Below, one piece after another: positions 15,562-24,756 of a stretch of DNA of 64,000 bases. The stretch is from the NCBI RefSeq assembly GCF_000374065.1, contig NZ_KB893247.1, positions 83,998 to 147,997 on the forward strand, read 5' to 3'. Within the stretch, counting starts at the first letter, position 1, and every line of letters begins with the position of its first letter. The position numbers and the translations under genes are program-made. Source of the stretch: Spirosoma luteum DSM 19990 (lineage in GTDB: Bacteria > Bacteroidota > Bacteroidia > Cytophagales > Spirosomataceae). The notes below the pieces were generated by a model. The model had not been told where the DNA came from. It did not search any database and saw only the letters and a program-made list of their open reading frames with translations.

Positions 15562-16332
15562 TTATTTTAATTTCAACCGGGGATGGTTCAGGCCATTGAC
15601 CTGGTTTCGAACGATTTCATATTTCCGTAGACTCGCCAGCAGTTGGGTCAGGGTTTTAAACCCGTACGTTCGGGGGTCAAAGCTGGGGTCAATCTTTCGC
15701 AGGGCCAGCCCGAGTTTGGAAATATGAGCCTCTTCATCTTCATTGATGGCAATATCGAAGGCCTTGTCGATAATGTTCATATTGACCCTCGGGAATTTTT
15801 CGGTAGTCTCTATTTTTTTAGGGCGCTCTTTTCTGGCCGGTCTCGACTTGGACGGCTCTTTTGGCGTCTCCTCTTCTAAAACCTCTGCCTCTTCCAACTG
15901 CAAATTCTCACTGAACGTGAATATCTCACAGGAATTGACGAAGGCAATGGGGGTCGTTTTCCGGCCAATGCCCATCACGAACATACCCTGCTCCCGAATC
16001 CGTTTGGCAAGGCCCGTATAATCGCTGTCACTGGACACGATGCAGAACCCATCGACGCTGTTACCGTGCAGAATATCCATCGCGTCGATAATCATGGCGC
16101 TATCCGTCGAGTTCTTCCCGGCGGTGTACGAAAACTTCTGAATGGGGTTAATTGAAAACTGGTTGATTGTTTCCTTCCAGCTGTTCATGTGGGGCGTTGT
16201 CCAGTCCCCGTAAATCCGGCGAATAGTTGCCTTGCCATATTTCGACACTTCTTCGATCAGTTCTTTTATCAGTTTCGCCTGCGCATTGTCCCCGTCGATT
16301 AATATGGCGATATTAAATTTTGCTTCATTCAT
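15562..16332 (-). CDS. NYN-domain (PIN-like) RNase with OST-HTH/LOTUS domain
   Basis: The 256-residue cytosolic protein begins with a NYN/LabA-like domain, a PIN-type nuclease fold. Acidic residues expected at a metal site are visible: Asp13/Asp15 (LIDGDN), Asp77/Asp83 (NSTDSAMIIDAMD) and Asp102/Asp104 (SSDSDYTGL). A charged linker (about 145-180, EEETPKEPSKSRPARKERPKK) leads to a C-terminal OST-HTH/LOTUS winged helix (about 181-256), an RNA-binding module. It is probably an RNA-processing or RNA-decay enzyme; the target is unknown. A strong hairpin repeat lies just upstream of its start. Confidence 0.9.
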   Translation of the reverse strand: MNEAKFNIAILIDGDNAQAKLIKELIEEVSKYGKATIRRIYGDWTTPHMNSWKETINQFSINPIQKFSYTAGKNSTDSAMIIDAMDILHGNSVDGFCIVSSDSDYTGLAKRIREQGMFVMGIGRKTTPIAFVNSCEIFTFSENLQLEEAEVLEEETPKEPSKSRPARKERPKKIETTEKFPRVNMNIIDKAFDIAINEDEEAHISKLGLALRKIDPSFDPRTYGFKTLTQLLASLRKYEIVRNQVNGLNHPRLKLK

Positions 16333-16370
16333 GTAGTTGTGGTTTACATTGATTTTTTATCATTCCATGT

Positions 16371-16449
16371 TTGTCATTTCGACGGCAGGAGAAATCTCAA
16401 GCTTGACTAATAAGCTATGTCGAGATTTCTCCTGCCGTCGAAATGACAA
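16371..16449. repeat. Palindromic repeat, 28-bp perfect arms (GTCATTTCGAC family)
   Basis: Arms at 16371-16398 and 16422-16449 are perfect reverse complements separated by 23 bp. Both arms carry GTCATTTCGACGGCAGGAG and end in AAATCTC. A single, diverged arm with part of the same loop lies at 25857-25902, so this is a dispersed repeat. It sits between the NYN gene and the end of the large ThuA gene (both minus strand), and its RNA would fold into a very stable hairpin. Confidence 0.85.
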
Positions 16450-16508
16450 GAAAATGATTTATTCAATCCTGAATAGCTAATATCTACTCCTTACGGCCTT
16501 TTCGCTCC

Positions 16509-19500
16509 TCACTGATTAAACCGAATGCTGTTCAGCTGAATGATTCCGTCGTTGGGTTTGTCGGGTTTCATCACTACGATGTACACATCATGTTTGCCGG
16601 TAAACGGTTTCTCAAAGGTACCCGTTACTTCGTTGGTTTTATTCCAGGCACCCGTGGACGTGTAGGGCGTTCGGCTGACGACCGGTCCGGCGTAGGAATC
16701 CAGCCGGACATCAATGTAGCCGTCCTTGTTCTGGGACGAATACTCGTAGGTGAGCGATTTGATGGTGTTCATGTCGATTCCTTTCAGCAACACATACGAT
16801 TTGTGGTTACCCGCCGTGAGCCGGTTACCGAAGCGATTAAAGCCTACGTAGGCATCGGCGTTGATGGTTTTCACGGTTGCGTTGCGCAGGGTAACTACGT
16901 CAGTACCAGTCAGTGGCCCTACTACGTTACCGCCCTTATCGGTGTAGGAGGCCACGATGGAATATTGTCCGCGTGGTTCCTCGGCTTTGTGCTCCTTCAG
17001 GGTAATCTGACCCTGTAGCGGAATGGTTTTCTGCTGGCGGGCATCGGTCAGCGAGAAGATGTACTTCACCATCTCCTGTGCATCCTGCACCGGCACCTGC
17101 GGGTGCGCGCTCATGATGTGGTCTTTGCTCCAGTTCCCGCCCCCGCCTTCAATAATTTTCCGGGCCAGTCGCTCGATGCTGCCAGCCTGCCCTTTGTAGC
17201 GGTCAGCAACGGCCAGAAACGTGGGGCCAACGGACGGTTTGTCAATAATGTGGCAGGCCTTGCAGTCGCTGGCGGCCATCAGCGTTTTACCGATGGACCC
17301 ATTACCAATCTCGGCGTAATCCTGGTGGCCCTGTTGCGGGGCCGCTGTGGGTGTACCACCGGGCTGGGCACTGTATTCGTACACCACCTTTACCCGCTTC
17401 TGGTCAATGGTTTTATCTTCCTTGTCGGCTACCTGTACGGTGTACACGAACGGCTTGTTTTCCCAAAAGAATGACCGGTTATCGGGGGTCGTGATGGTCA
17501 CTTGTGGCAGGGCGTTACCTACTTTCACCGCAATGGTATCCATGCCCACCTGACCCGTCTGATCCGTTACTTTCAGAATAGCATTATACACACCCGGCTT
17601 CGTATAGGTGTAGGTCGCGTTTGGCTTGGTAGCCCCAACGGTCTTGCCATCGAACAGCCATTCGTAGGTCAGGTTATCGTCGTCGAGGTCGGTGCCGCGC
17701 CCACTGAACCTTACGCGTAGGGGAGCTTGCCCGGTGGCTTCGCGACTGGAGGGCGCATTCCGACCGTCGGAGGTCAGGTACGAGCGGGAACTGTGCACGG
17801 CCATTGCCACGGAATCAGTCACCATAGCCCGAACGGTAGGCGGACGGTTGCCGGTGTTGTATTCAATTTTCACCAGTCGGGCATCGTCATTATCCGCTCC
17901 GTACACCGACCCGTATTCGAGCATGTACATAACCCCTTCTTTACTGAATGCCTGGTCGATAGGTCGGCGGAAATCGCCATTGGCGGCCATGAACGGCTCA
18001 TTACGAATGTAATTGTCATCTTTATCTACCCGAACGGCCAGCGTCCAGTTACGCATCCAGTCGAAGATGAACAGGGCCCCGTCGTAGTACTCCGGGAATT
18101 TATTTTTCGACGGCGAATTTTTATCGTAGGTGTAAAACTGACCGGCCATCGCACTCCGGCCACCCTGCCCCAGCTCCGGAAATTCTTTAGACACCCCGTA
18201 CGGGTACCAGATCATGGCGGGGTTTGTCGGCGGGAGGTTTTTCAGCCCGGTATTCTTGGGTGAGTTGTTGACCGGCGCGTTCGGGTCGAAACGCGGTCCC
18301 ACAACGTTCGTCGCAAAATCCAGCTCGGCGTAAGGCTGGCTATTGCCGATAAACAGTGGCCAGCCGAAGTTACCGGCTTTTTTGGCGTGGTTAAACTCAT
18401 CGAATCCCTTCGGTCCCAGCGTACTGTCTTTACCGGCATCGGGGCCAATTTCACCCCAGTACAGAACCGACGATTTTGGGTTGATGGCAATACGATACGG
18501 ATTCCGCAGACCCATCGTATAAATTTCAGGTCGTGTTTGGGCGCGGTCCGACGGTTCGGTTCCTTTTGGAAACAGGTTTCCATCGGGAATGGTGTAGGTG
18601 CCATCAGCCTGAGGACGAATACGTAAAATTTTACCCCGCAAATCGTTGGTATTGGCCGCCGTTCCGCGTGCATCAGACGCCAGGTGGTCGGGTCGGGCGT
18701 CGATGGGGGCGTAGCCGTTGGATGGGAACGGGTTGGTATGGTCGCCGGTGGAGAGGTACAGGTTTCCCGCCGGGTCGAACGTCAGCGAACCGCCGTGGTG
18801 TGACCCCGGCTGGTCGATGCTAGGCACTGTTAGCAGGATTTTTTCGGACGCTACATCGAGCGTGTTATCGTCCTTCACCACAAAGCGCGACAGGTTATAG
18901 AACGGGTCTTTCTCGAACCGGGGCGTGTAGTAGATATACAGGAAATGGTTGGTGGCAAAGTTGGGATCCAGCGTAATTCCCTGCACGCCGTGGCCCGTTT
19001 TGGTTATCACATCAAACTTATGTACCAGCTGGTGGGAGTTCGTTTTGGCATCATAGACCGACAGATTCCCGCTGCGCTCGGTGAAAAATACGCGACCATC
19101 GTCGGCAATGGCCAGTTCCATCGGCTCGTTCAGGTCATTGACCAGTACGGTTTTTACAAACCGATTCTCTTCGGGCGTTACCACGGCGTAAGCTTTGCCG
19201 TAATTGAGGGCTTTTCCCGAACTCATGGTCCAGTTCAGGGCACCCAGCAAATGCTGCACAAACAGTGGTTCGGTGTAGCTTTCGTCGGTATGCCCACCGC
19301 CGGTGTAATACGCCCGTCCACCATCGAAGTCATGGTACCAGGCAATGGGATGATTGCTTCCGTTGATGCCACCTTCGTAGGTATTTTCGTCCAGGTTAGC
19401 CAGCACGTGCAGGTCAGAGTAGAGCGAACGGTAGTTGTACCACTCGTCGGTGCGCTCCCAATGGTCAGGCAGGTGGGCGGTGGAGGGATGATTTTTGTCC

Positions 19501-20045
19501 AGCACATCGACCGTTGCCTTGCGGATGTTGGACTGGCTGGGGTGACTGGCAAAATAGGCGCCTGCCAGTCTGTTATACCAGGGCCAGTCGTATTCGGTAT
19601 CGGCAGCCGCGTGGATGCCCATGTAGCCCCCCCCCGCCTGAATATACCGCTCGAAAGCGGCCTGTTGCACAGAATTGAGTACGTTGCCGGTTGTGCTCAG
19701 CCACACCACAGCCTGGTACTGCTTCAGGCTATCGTCGTTAAAGTAGTTGGCATTCTTGGTGGTATCGACCCGGAAATTATTTTCCCGGCCGAGTTTTTGA
19801 ATGGCGGCAATTCCCGCCGGGATGGACGTATGGTTCCAGCCTTTTGTTTTGGAGAAAATCAAAATCCGTTTCGGAGCCGCAGGGGCCATCGCAGCCGGAG
19901 CCGCTGCTACCGACTCGGTCGCGGATGCCGACACCGACTGAGTAGTCGCTTTCTGGCTGTTCAGACAAGCGTAGAGTGAAACGGTGGTTCCGGTGACTAA
20001 CAGCAAACGAAGCAGTTGCCGGGCAGAGAGTGATAGACTATTCAT
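16509..20045 (-). CDS. ThuA / PQQ-type sugar dehydrogenase / PKD / cytochrome c fusion lipoprotein
   Basis: The 1178-residue lipoprotein has its lipobox cysteine at 27 (SLYAC). Domains in order: ThuA-like (about 58-280; KGWNHTSIP, GIHAAADTEYDWPWY); a soluble quinoprotein glucose/sorbosone dehydrogenase propeller (about 300-735; DDGRVFFTERSG, GLRNPYRIAINP); a PKD domain (about 765-865; VRFSGRGTDLDDDNLTYEW); class I cytochrome c with heme motif CKACH at 928-932 and a likely axial Met978; and a C-terminal carbohydrate-binding-like sandwich (about 1070-1178). Propeller and heme in one chain suggest periplasmic sugar oxidation with electrons passed to the attached cytochrome. ThuA domains occur with sugar metabolism (trehalose utilisation). 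A second ThuA gene lies 101 bp upstream on the same strand. Confidence 0.92.
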   Translation of the reverse strand: MNSLSLSARQLLRLLLVTGTTVSLYACLNSQKATTQSVSASATESVAAAPAAMAPAAPKRILIFSKTKGWNHTSIPAGIAAIQKLGRENNFRVDTTKNANYFNDDSLKQYQAVVWLSTTGNVLNSVQQAAFERYIQAGGGYMGIHAAADTEYDWPWYNRLAGAYFASHPSQSNIRKATVDVLDKNHPSTAHLPDHWERTDEWYNYRSLYSDLHVLANLDENTYEGGINGSNHPIAWYHDFDGGRAYYTGGGHTDESYTEPLFVQHLLGALNWTMSSGKALNYGKAYAVVTPEENRFVKTVLVNDLNEPMELAIADDGRVFFTERSGNLSVYDAKTNSHQLVHKFDVITKTGHGVQGITLDPNFATNHFLYIYYTPRFEKDPFYNLSRFVVKDDNTLDVASEKILLTVPSIDQPGSHHGGSLTFDPAGNLYLSTGDHTNPFPSNGYAPIDARPDHLASDARGTAANTNDLRGKILRIRPQADGTYTIPDGNLFPKGTEPSDRAQTRPEIYTMGLRNPYRIAINPKSSVLYWGEIGPDAGKDSTLGPKGFDEFNHAKKAGNFGWPLFIGNSQPYAELDFATNVVGPRFDPNAPVNNSPKNTGLKNLPPTNPAMIWYPYGVSKEFPELGQGGRSAMAGQFYTYDKNSPSKNKFPEYYDGALFIFDWMRNWTLAVRVDKDDNYIRNEPFMAANGDFRRPIDQAFSKEGVMYMLEYGSVYGADNDDARLVKIEYNTGNRPPTVRAMVTDSVAMAVHSSRSYLTSDGRNAPSSREATGQAPLRVRFSGRGTDLDDDNLTYEWLFDGKTVGATKPNATYTYTKPGVYNAILKVTDQTGQVGMDTIAVKVGNALPQVTITTPDNRSFFWENKPFVYTVQVADKEDKTIDQKRVKVVYEYSAQPGGTPTAAPQQGHQDYAEIGNGSIGKTLMAASDCKACHIIDKPSVGPTFLAVADRYKGQAGSIERLARKIIEGGGGNWSKDHIMSAHPQVPVQDAQEMVKYIFSLTDARQQKTIPLQGQITLKEHKAEEPRGQYSIVASYTDKGGNVVGPLTGTDVVTLRNATVKTINADAYVGFNRFGNRLTAGNHKSYVLLKGIDMNTIKSLTYEYSSQNKDGYIDVRLDSYAGPVVSRTPYTSTGAWNKTNEVTGTFEKPFTGKHDVYIVVMKPDKPNDGIIQLNSIRFNQ

Positions 20046-20146
20046 TGATAAAAAGATGAGAATTCACGGAGATTTACTAACTGTTCAGGCGGTTTGTTAA
20101 ATAAGTACGAATCGGCACTAAACTACCGGCAGCAAGTGCCTTCCCG

Positions 20147-20989
20147 CTATTTTTTTCGACGCCCCAGCCACAGCAGGCTGTTGATTATGAGTTTGTCCTG
20201 TATTTCGCTGGCAAAGGTAGAGGATAGTTCCCGATTCGTTTTGCCTTCGTAATCGATGTCGTTATGGCCCATGTTCAGGTAAATCATGTTGTATTTCCGG
20301 TTGGTCCATACCACCGGATAATAGCCGCTGTTCCATATTTCGTGCGGTTTGGGACCGGTGCCCAGCGGGAAACTGGTGGAGTCGATGGCCACTAAAATGT
20401 CAATGTCCGGATTGGCACGCAGGTCGTTCGTCCAGCGGTACCACTCGTTGGGGGCGGAGGTAAAGGTTTTGGGTAATCCCTTCGTGGCCGGATGCTTCGA
20501 GGTTTCCACGCGCAGGACGGCTGAGGTAGGGCGCCAGGTATTGCTTTTGTAGGTACCCGAACCCAGAAACTCATTATGATACCAGTCCCAGTTTTGTGGA
20601 TAGGTGGAAGGGGTAAGAGCAAACGCCGAAAAATGGAAGCCCATCCAGCCTCCTCCCTTTTCCATATACTGGCGAAATGCCTCCCGCTGTGCGGGTTCTT
20701 CGGGGCGGGTATCCAGAAAAAGCACAACGTCGTACGTAGTCAGAAACCCGGCATTCATGTTAGCCCAGTTAGCTGTTGAATCGTAGGTGAACTGATGCGT
20801 AGCCGCCATCTTGGAGAACCAACGGTTCGCTTCGTGAACAAAGCTAATGTGCGCCTTATCATTTTTGGCGGTATAAAAGGCAATAACCCGAAAGGCGGAA
20901 TTACTTCGCTGGGCAAGCCCGTCGTCTATCCGGCAAAGCAGGCAAACGGCAATAAACAGGAAAATACGGGCTGGAAAAAAGGCCATCAT
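20147..20989 (-). CDS. Secreted ThuA-domain protein
   Basis: The product is a ThuA-like, class I glutamine amidotransferase-fold protein. I prefer the start at 20989 (280 residues) because it gives a compact signal peptide (MMAFFPARIFLFIAVCLLC...GLAQ); the frame runs from 21055. The body has the ThuA pattern: FRVIAFYTAK, a flexible DVVLFLDTRPEEP segment, RQYMEKGGGWMGFHFSAF, and the late NRKYNMIYLNMGHNDIDYE. It is likely periplasmic and 101 bp upstream of the giant ThuA-dehydrogenase gene on the same strand, so the two probably act on related sugars. The catalytic role of ThuA domains is not settled. Confidence 0.85.
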   Translation of the reverse strand: MMAFFPARIFLFIAVCLLCRIDDGLAQRSNSAFRVIAFYTAKNDKAHISFVHEANRWFSKMAATHQFTYDSTANWANMNAGFLTTYDVVLFLDTRPEEPAQREAFRQYMEKGGGWMGFHFSAFALTPSTYPQNWDWYHNEFLGSGTYKSNTWRPTSAVLRVETSKHPATKGLPKTFTSAPNEWYRWTNDLRANPDIDILVAIDSTSFPLGTGPKPHEIWNSGYYPVVWTNRKYNMIYLNMGHNDIDYEGKTNRELSSTFASEIQDKLIINSLLWLGRRKK

Positions 20990-21110
20990 ACAAGCAGACA
21001 AACGACGTTTCTTGGTCCAATAATAAGCGTGGAATGAGCAGGAGTTACCCGGCATCTCCCACTCTTCTTTTACCAGCCGCCCCCTCTTGCAATAAAGCGG
21101 GTTCCATCTA

Positions 21111-21118
21111 TACTTTTG
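21111..21118 (+). promoter_or_regulatory. -7 promoter motif (TACTTTTG) with -33 TTG
   Basis: The octamer matches TAnnTTTG. A TTG at 21087-21089 lies 21 bp upstream, the usual -33 spacing. Transcription would start near 21125, about 22 bp before the ATG at 21147. Confidence 0.5.
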
Positions 21119-21146
21119 CGACTCCTATTAACCAGCTACTACGCTT

Positions 21147-21674
21147 ATGAACCGATTTTTTACCTGTTTCCTGCTACTGATGACAACGACCTGCGCTCTT
21201 TTTGCCCAGCAGGCGTACGATGTAACACCCGGTGAACCTGCCCAGCTAAACGGTATTGATTATGGCTTCGAGATTAAAAACGAGAGTCAGGTCGATAGTA
21301 GTGGTGGCCCGTTTATGCGGTATGAAGTGGCCATTTACGCCACGAACAAGAGTAACTGCTCGAAACTATTTTTCCCCAAACCAACTCTCTTTAGCTCAAC
21401 CGACCCCAACCAGCTAGCCGAATTTGACTGCCTGAATGCCACCGGCAAACGAATGACTAATAAAAGCGGGAAAGTACTGGCTCGCCCTTTTACGGTGCCG
21501 TACCAGCAAAAAATAAAGACGGCCGACGGTAAAGATGCCTACTCGACAACCAACATTCAGGCGGGTTATGTGCTGCGAAACGGCGAGACCGTAAGCAATT
21601 CGTTTATTGTTATCGTTCCGGATAATGAAAAGCCCCGCATGAAAGTTCGAATCAATGAAATTCCGGATTTGTAG
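21147..21674 (+). CDS. Secreted protein of unknown function
   Basis: This 175-residue protein has a signal peptide (FFTCFLLLMTTTCALFAQ) and a mature domain that looks like a single beta-sandwich (YGFEIKNESQVDS, YEVAIYATNKSNCSKLFF, SFIVIVPDNEKPRMKVRINEI), with two cysteines that could form a disulfide. I do not recognise the family. It has its own promoter motif at 21111-21118. It lies 78 bp before the Gfo/Idh gene on the same strand and could be co-transcribed with it. Confidence 0.7.
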   Translation: MNRFFTCFLLLMTTTCALFAQQAYDVTPGEPAQLNGIDYGFEIKNESQVDSSGGPFMRYEVAIYATNKSNCSKLFFPKPTLFSSTDPNQLAEFDCLNATGKRMTNKSGKVLARPFTVPYQQKIKTADGKDAYSTTNIQAGYVLRNGETVSNSFIVIVPDNEKPRMKVRINEIPDL

Positions 21675-21751
21675 CAATGCTGGGTAGCAGCCCGTCGGGT
21701 AAATCTCAGGGAACAACTGCTTTACCCGGTATACTGCAAGCAATCGTTTTT

Positions 21752-23188
21752 ATGCAATCCAACAGACGTGTCTTTATAAAAAGCCTGTCGGCGGCATCAG
21801 CACTGGCAGCTACCGAAAGTCTGGCTAAACCCTTTGGCTTCCCGGCTTATATTCCGAATTTGGCCAAAATCAGCCCGAATGACAAAATTCGTTTTGCCAC
21901 TATTGGCATGGGCATCCAGGGCAATTTTGATACGCAGGCGGCCCTTCGTAATCCCGATGTAGAACTGGTGGGTGTGGCTGATTTATACGACGGTCGGCTC
22001 GAACACGCCAAAACAGCTTATGGCAAAGATAAAGATTTGTTTGCCACCCGCGATTTCCGCGAAATACTGGCTCGTCCGGATATCGACGCTGTACTCGTCG
22101 TTACGCCCGACCATTGGCACGACCACGTCACTATTGCTGCCCTGAAAGCGGGCAAACACGTGTATTGCGAGAAACCAATGGTACAGCACCTGAACGAAGG
22201 CAAAGCGGTGGTAGATGCCTGGAAAAAGTCGGGTAAAACCATGCAGGTGGGTAGCCAGCGCATCAGCAGCGCGGCCTTCCAGGAAGCCAAACGGCTCGTG
22301 CAGGCGGGTGAAATCGGGGCTGTCAATTACATCGAATCCAACAACGACCGGTTCAATGCCATCGGGGCCTGGGAATATTCCATCCCACCCGATGCGTCTA
22401 CCAAAACCGTCGACTGGGACCGGTTCTTGGGCGATGCGCCCAAACATCCGTTCGATGCCAAACGCTTTTTCCGCTGGCGCAACTACCGCGACTACGGAAC
22501 GGGCGTAGCGGGCGACCTGTTCATTCACCTCATCACGGGCGTTCACTTCGTAACCAACACGTTAGGCCCGACGCGTATTTTTTCGTCGGGCAATCTGGCC
22601 TACTGGAAAGATGGCCGCGATGTACCCGACGTGATGTCGTGCATCATGGATTACCCAAAAACCGACCAGCACGAGGCTTTCCAGATGGTACTGCGGGTCA
22701 ACTTTGCCAACGCTGGTAAAATCAACGATGTTACCCGCATCATTGGCAACGAGGGGCAAATCGAGTTTTCGGAAAACAACCTGATTATGACCAAAAAGAA
22801 ACTGCCCATTGCCCCCGGTTACGGCGGGTATGACAGTTTCTTCACCTTCACCGAACCCGTACAGCAGGAATTTGTGAAGCAGTACGACGCTAAATATCCC
22901 CCCGAAACCCGCAAAGCCGAACCCGTGAAAGAGGTACGGTTCGAAGCGCCTAAAGATGATGATGCCCATGCCAAACACTTCGGTGACTTCTTCGAGAATG
23001 TTCGCAAAGGCAGCCAGGGCACGATAGAAGACCCCGTATTCGGCTTCCGGGCGGCTGCACCGGTACTGGCCTGTAATGAAAGCTATTTCGAGCAAAAAGT
23101 AGTGTACTGGGACCCGGTCACTATGACCCAGCAAAGCGGACCGGGCACTGCCGCTCCCAAGAAAAAAACAGTCACCAAGAAAACCTAG
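21752..23188 (+). CDS. Tat-exported Gfo/Idh/MocA oxidoreductase
   Basis: From the ATG at 21752 the product is 478 residues. It begins with a twin-arginine signal (NRRVFIKSLSAASALAATESLA), so it is exported folded with its NAD(P) cofactor. The Rossmann dinucleotide motif is at 52-57 (GMGIQG), and the family signature CEKPM at 139-143 carries the conserved lysine. Further on are the substrate-domain motifs YRDYGTGVAGDLFIHLITGVHFV. Exported members act on sugars, including retaining glycosidase-like reactions that use NAD as a catalytic group; the substrate is not visible here. The C-terminus ends in a lysine-rich tail. A strong terminator follows 38 bp downstream. Confidence 0.9.
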   Translation: MQSNRRVFIKSLSAASALAATESLAKPFGFPAYIPNLAKISPNDKIRFATIGMGIQGNFDTQAALRNPDVELVGVADLYDGRLEHAKTAYGKDKDLFATRDFREILARPDIDAVLVVTPDHWHDHVTIAALKAGKHVYCEKPMVQHLNEGKAVVDAWKKSGKTMQVGSQRISSAAFQEAKRLVQAGEIGAVNYIESNNDRFNAIGAWEYSIPPDASTKTVDWDRFLGDAPKHPFDAKRFFRWRNYRDYGTGVAGDLFIHLITGVHFVTNTLGPTRIFSSGNLAYWKDGRDVPDVMSCIMDYPKTDQHEAFQMVLRVNFANAGKINDVTRIIGNEGQIEFSENNLIMTKKKLPIAPGYGGYDSFFTFTEPVQQEFVKQYDAKYPPETRKAEPVKEVRFEAPKDDDAHAKHFGDFFENVRKGSQGTIEDPVFGFRAAAPVLACNESYFEQKVVYWDPVTMTQQSGPGTAAPKKKTVTKKT

Positions 23189-23226
23189 ACCGCGTAACTC
23201 TGTCAGTACCAGCCGTGCCTGTCTGC

Positions 23227-23264
23227 AAAACCCCATCGGGATATTTATGTCCCGATGGGGTTTT
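23227..23264. terminator. Rho-independent terminator (bidirectional form)
   Basis: The hairpin arms AAAACCCCATCGGGA and TCCCGATGGGGTTTT have an 8-base loop. Flanking A and T runs let it act on either strand. It follows the Gfo/Idh gene by 38 bp. Confidence 0.9.
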
Positions 23265-23339
23265 GTCTGTCGTTAAAACCAATTGGGCGTTGCGGACAGT
23301 ATATAGTCTGTTGCCCGGTCCTGATATTACGCCAACAGT

Positions 23340-24038
23340 ATGGAAACCTACAAACAAAAGCCTGCTCTTTCCTCCGTATCTAAACAAGCTCGCTGGCTTT
23401 GGTGGGGTGTTCTGCTGGCTTTACTACTCTGGGTGCTCACCGATTTGTACGTACCCCGCAAGACCAGCATTCGGCAGTTCGACCCGGCGGAAGTGGCCCG
23501 GCTGGAAACGGCCATGTGGCGGTCCTACTACGATAAAAATCCTGCGCTATTATTCTGGCAGCTGGCGGGTGGATTGCGGCAGCAGTTTCACGCTCCTTTC
23601 TGGCGGTCGGTCGTTTTGGCATTTCAGGCAACCAAAGCGGCATTCACATTTAAACAGGGAAAATCCCGTGCCGATTATCAGGAAACACTACCCGACCTGG
23701 TCGCCTATTATGAATCCATCCAGTCGCTCACTATCGAACAGTTCAACATATCCCGGGTGGCAGAAATGGAACTGGAGTGGTGGATTGTACACCGGCAGCG
23801 GGACCGGTATTCGTACAGCGACCTGTCGGATGCATTGATGCAGACATCGGCAGCTCTGTATAATCAACCCACGAGGAACTTTGCTATCTACGGCCCACTG
23901 CGTGCCGATGCCATGCGGCTGAGCGATGAAGCCGGCAGGAGAGATGGAGGAGCAACTGAAGCCGACTGGAAACAAGTTGACCGGGTACTGAACCGGGCGT
24001 GGGGTGCTTTGCAGGTAACCGTTCAAAAAGGTCATTAA
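23340..24038 (+). CDS. Membrane-anchored protein of unknown function
   Basis: The 232-residue protein has one N-terminal membrane helix (about 18-37, ARWLWWGVLLALLLWVLTDLYV) and a largely helical extracytoplasmic part rich in Trp, Tyr and Arg (VARLETAMWRSYYDKNPALLFWQLAGGLRQQ; ELEWWIVHRQRDRY; YGPLRADAMRL). I recognise no domain. It is convergent with the sigma factor gene and overlaps its end by 4 bp. Confidence 0.7.
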   Translation: METYKQKPALSSVSKQARWLWWGVLLALLLWVLTDLYVPRKTSIRQFDPAEVARLETAMWRSYYDKNPALLFWQLAGGLRQQFHAPFWRSVVLAFQATKAAFTFKQGKSRADYQETLPDLVAYYESIQSLTIEQFNISRVAEMELEWWIVHRQRDRYSYSDLSDALMQTSAALYNQPTRNFAIYGPLRADAMRLSDEAGRRDGGATEADWKQVDRVLNRAWGALQVTVQKGH

Positions 24039-24559
24039 ACGTCGGATCGCTGACGCAGGTTCTGCACGGCCAGCCGCAATTGCTGCTGCGCCTGTTCGAC
24101 AGGAATGTTCAGCGAAAGAGCCGCTTCCTGGGGTGTGCAGTTTTTGAACAGAACAGCATCGAGCAACGCCGTCTGCTGGGCATCAGCAGGGGCACCAGGG
24201 TCAGCTACGCGAATGACTTCTCCCGTTTCGGAGAGTTTCAGGTTGCCCGGCAGGATCTGTCGGCGCTTGCGGAGAGCGTCGATAGCAGTGTTCCGGGTGA
24301 TGTGTAACAGCCACGTAAACAAGGGTTGTTTCCCCGGCTGAAACTGGTCCAGCTGCGCATGAATAGCTAAAAAGGCGTCTTCCAGCACGACAACCGATGC
24401 TGCTTTGTCCGGTATGATGTTCGTAATGACACCGAGCAGAATAGGCGCAAAGCGGTCATACAGGGCAGAAAAATTAGCCTTGTCAGTAGCTTTTCCTTCG
24501 CCTGCCAATGCCGGGGTGGGCAGCGTACGGCTATTGATAACAGGGAGTTGTTTATACAC
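24035..24559 (-). CDS. ECF-type RNA polymerase sigma factor
   Basis: The 174-residue protein has sigma region 2 (FSALYDRFAPILLGVITNII ... AFLAIHAQLDQF ... PLFTWLLHITRNTAIDALRKRR) and a C-terminal region 4 helix-turn-helix (ALLDAVLFKNCTPQEAALSLNIPVEQAQQQLRLAVQNLR). ECF factors redirect RNA polymerase to a small regulon, often for envelope or uptake functions. Region 4 is weaker than usual. No anti-sigma factor gene is adjacent, so its signal input is not visible. The gene is convergent with, and overlaps by 4 bp, the membrane-anchored protein. Confidence 0.85.
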   Translation of the reverse strand: MYKQLPVINSRTLPTPALAGEGKATDKANFSALYDRFAPILLGVITNIIPDKAASVVVLEDAFLAIHAQLDQFQPGKQPLFTWLLHITRNTAIDALRKRRQILPGNLKLSETGEVIRVADPGAPADAQQTALLDAVLFKNCTPQEAALSLNIPVEQAQQQLRLAVQNLRQRSDV

Positions 24560-24731
24560 GATACGTTAGGGGTAGGGGAGGGATAACTTACTCATTCGAA
24601 CGAAAGGTCGAATTAATTAATGTACCTACAAGATAATGTCAATCCGTTTTGTTTTCTTTTTTTTTGATTCGTACGCACGGATAAAATTCGTTCGGGAATG
24701 GGCCCCATGCCAATGACACCGGGTTCATTCG

Positions 24732-24739
24732 TACCTTTG
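24732..24739 (+). promoter_or_regulatory. -7 promoter motif (TACCTTTG) of the ferredoxin gene
   Basis: A full match to TAnnTTTG, 17 bp before the ATG at 24757, giving a very short leader. No clear -33 element is seen. The 24560-24731 stretch upstream is AT-rich and holds no gene. Confidence 0.45.
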
Positions 24740-24756
24740 AGCAATAACCAATTGTC

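Noticed and set aside
18945..19979. 344-residue open frame on the plus strand
   Set aside because: Antisense to the ThuA domain region of the fusion lipoprotein, which has clear domain evidence; no recognisable domain in this frame.
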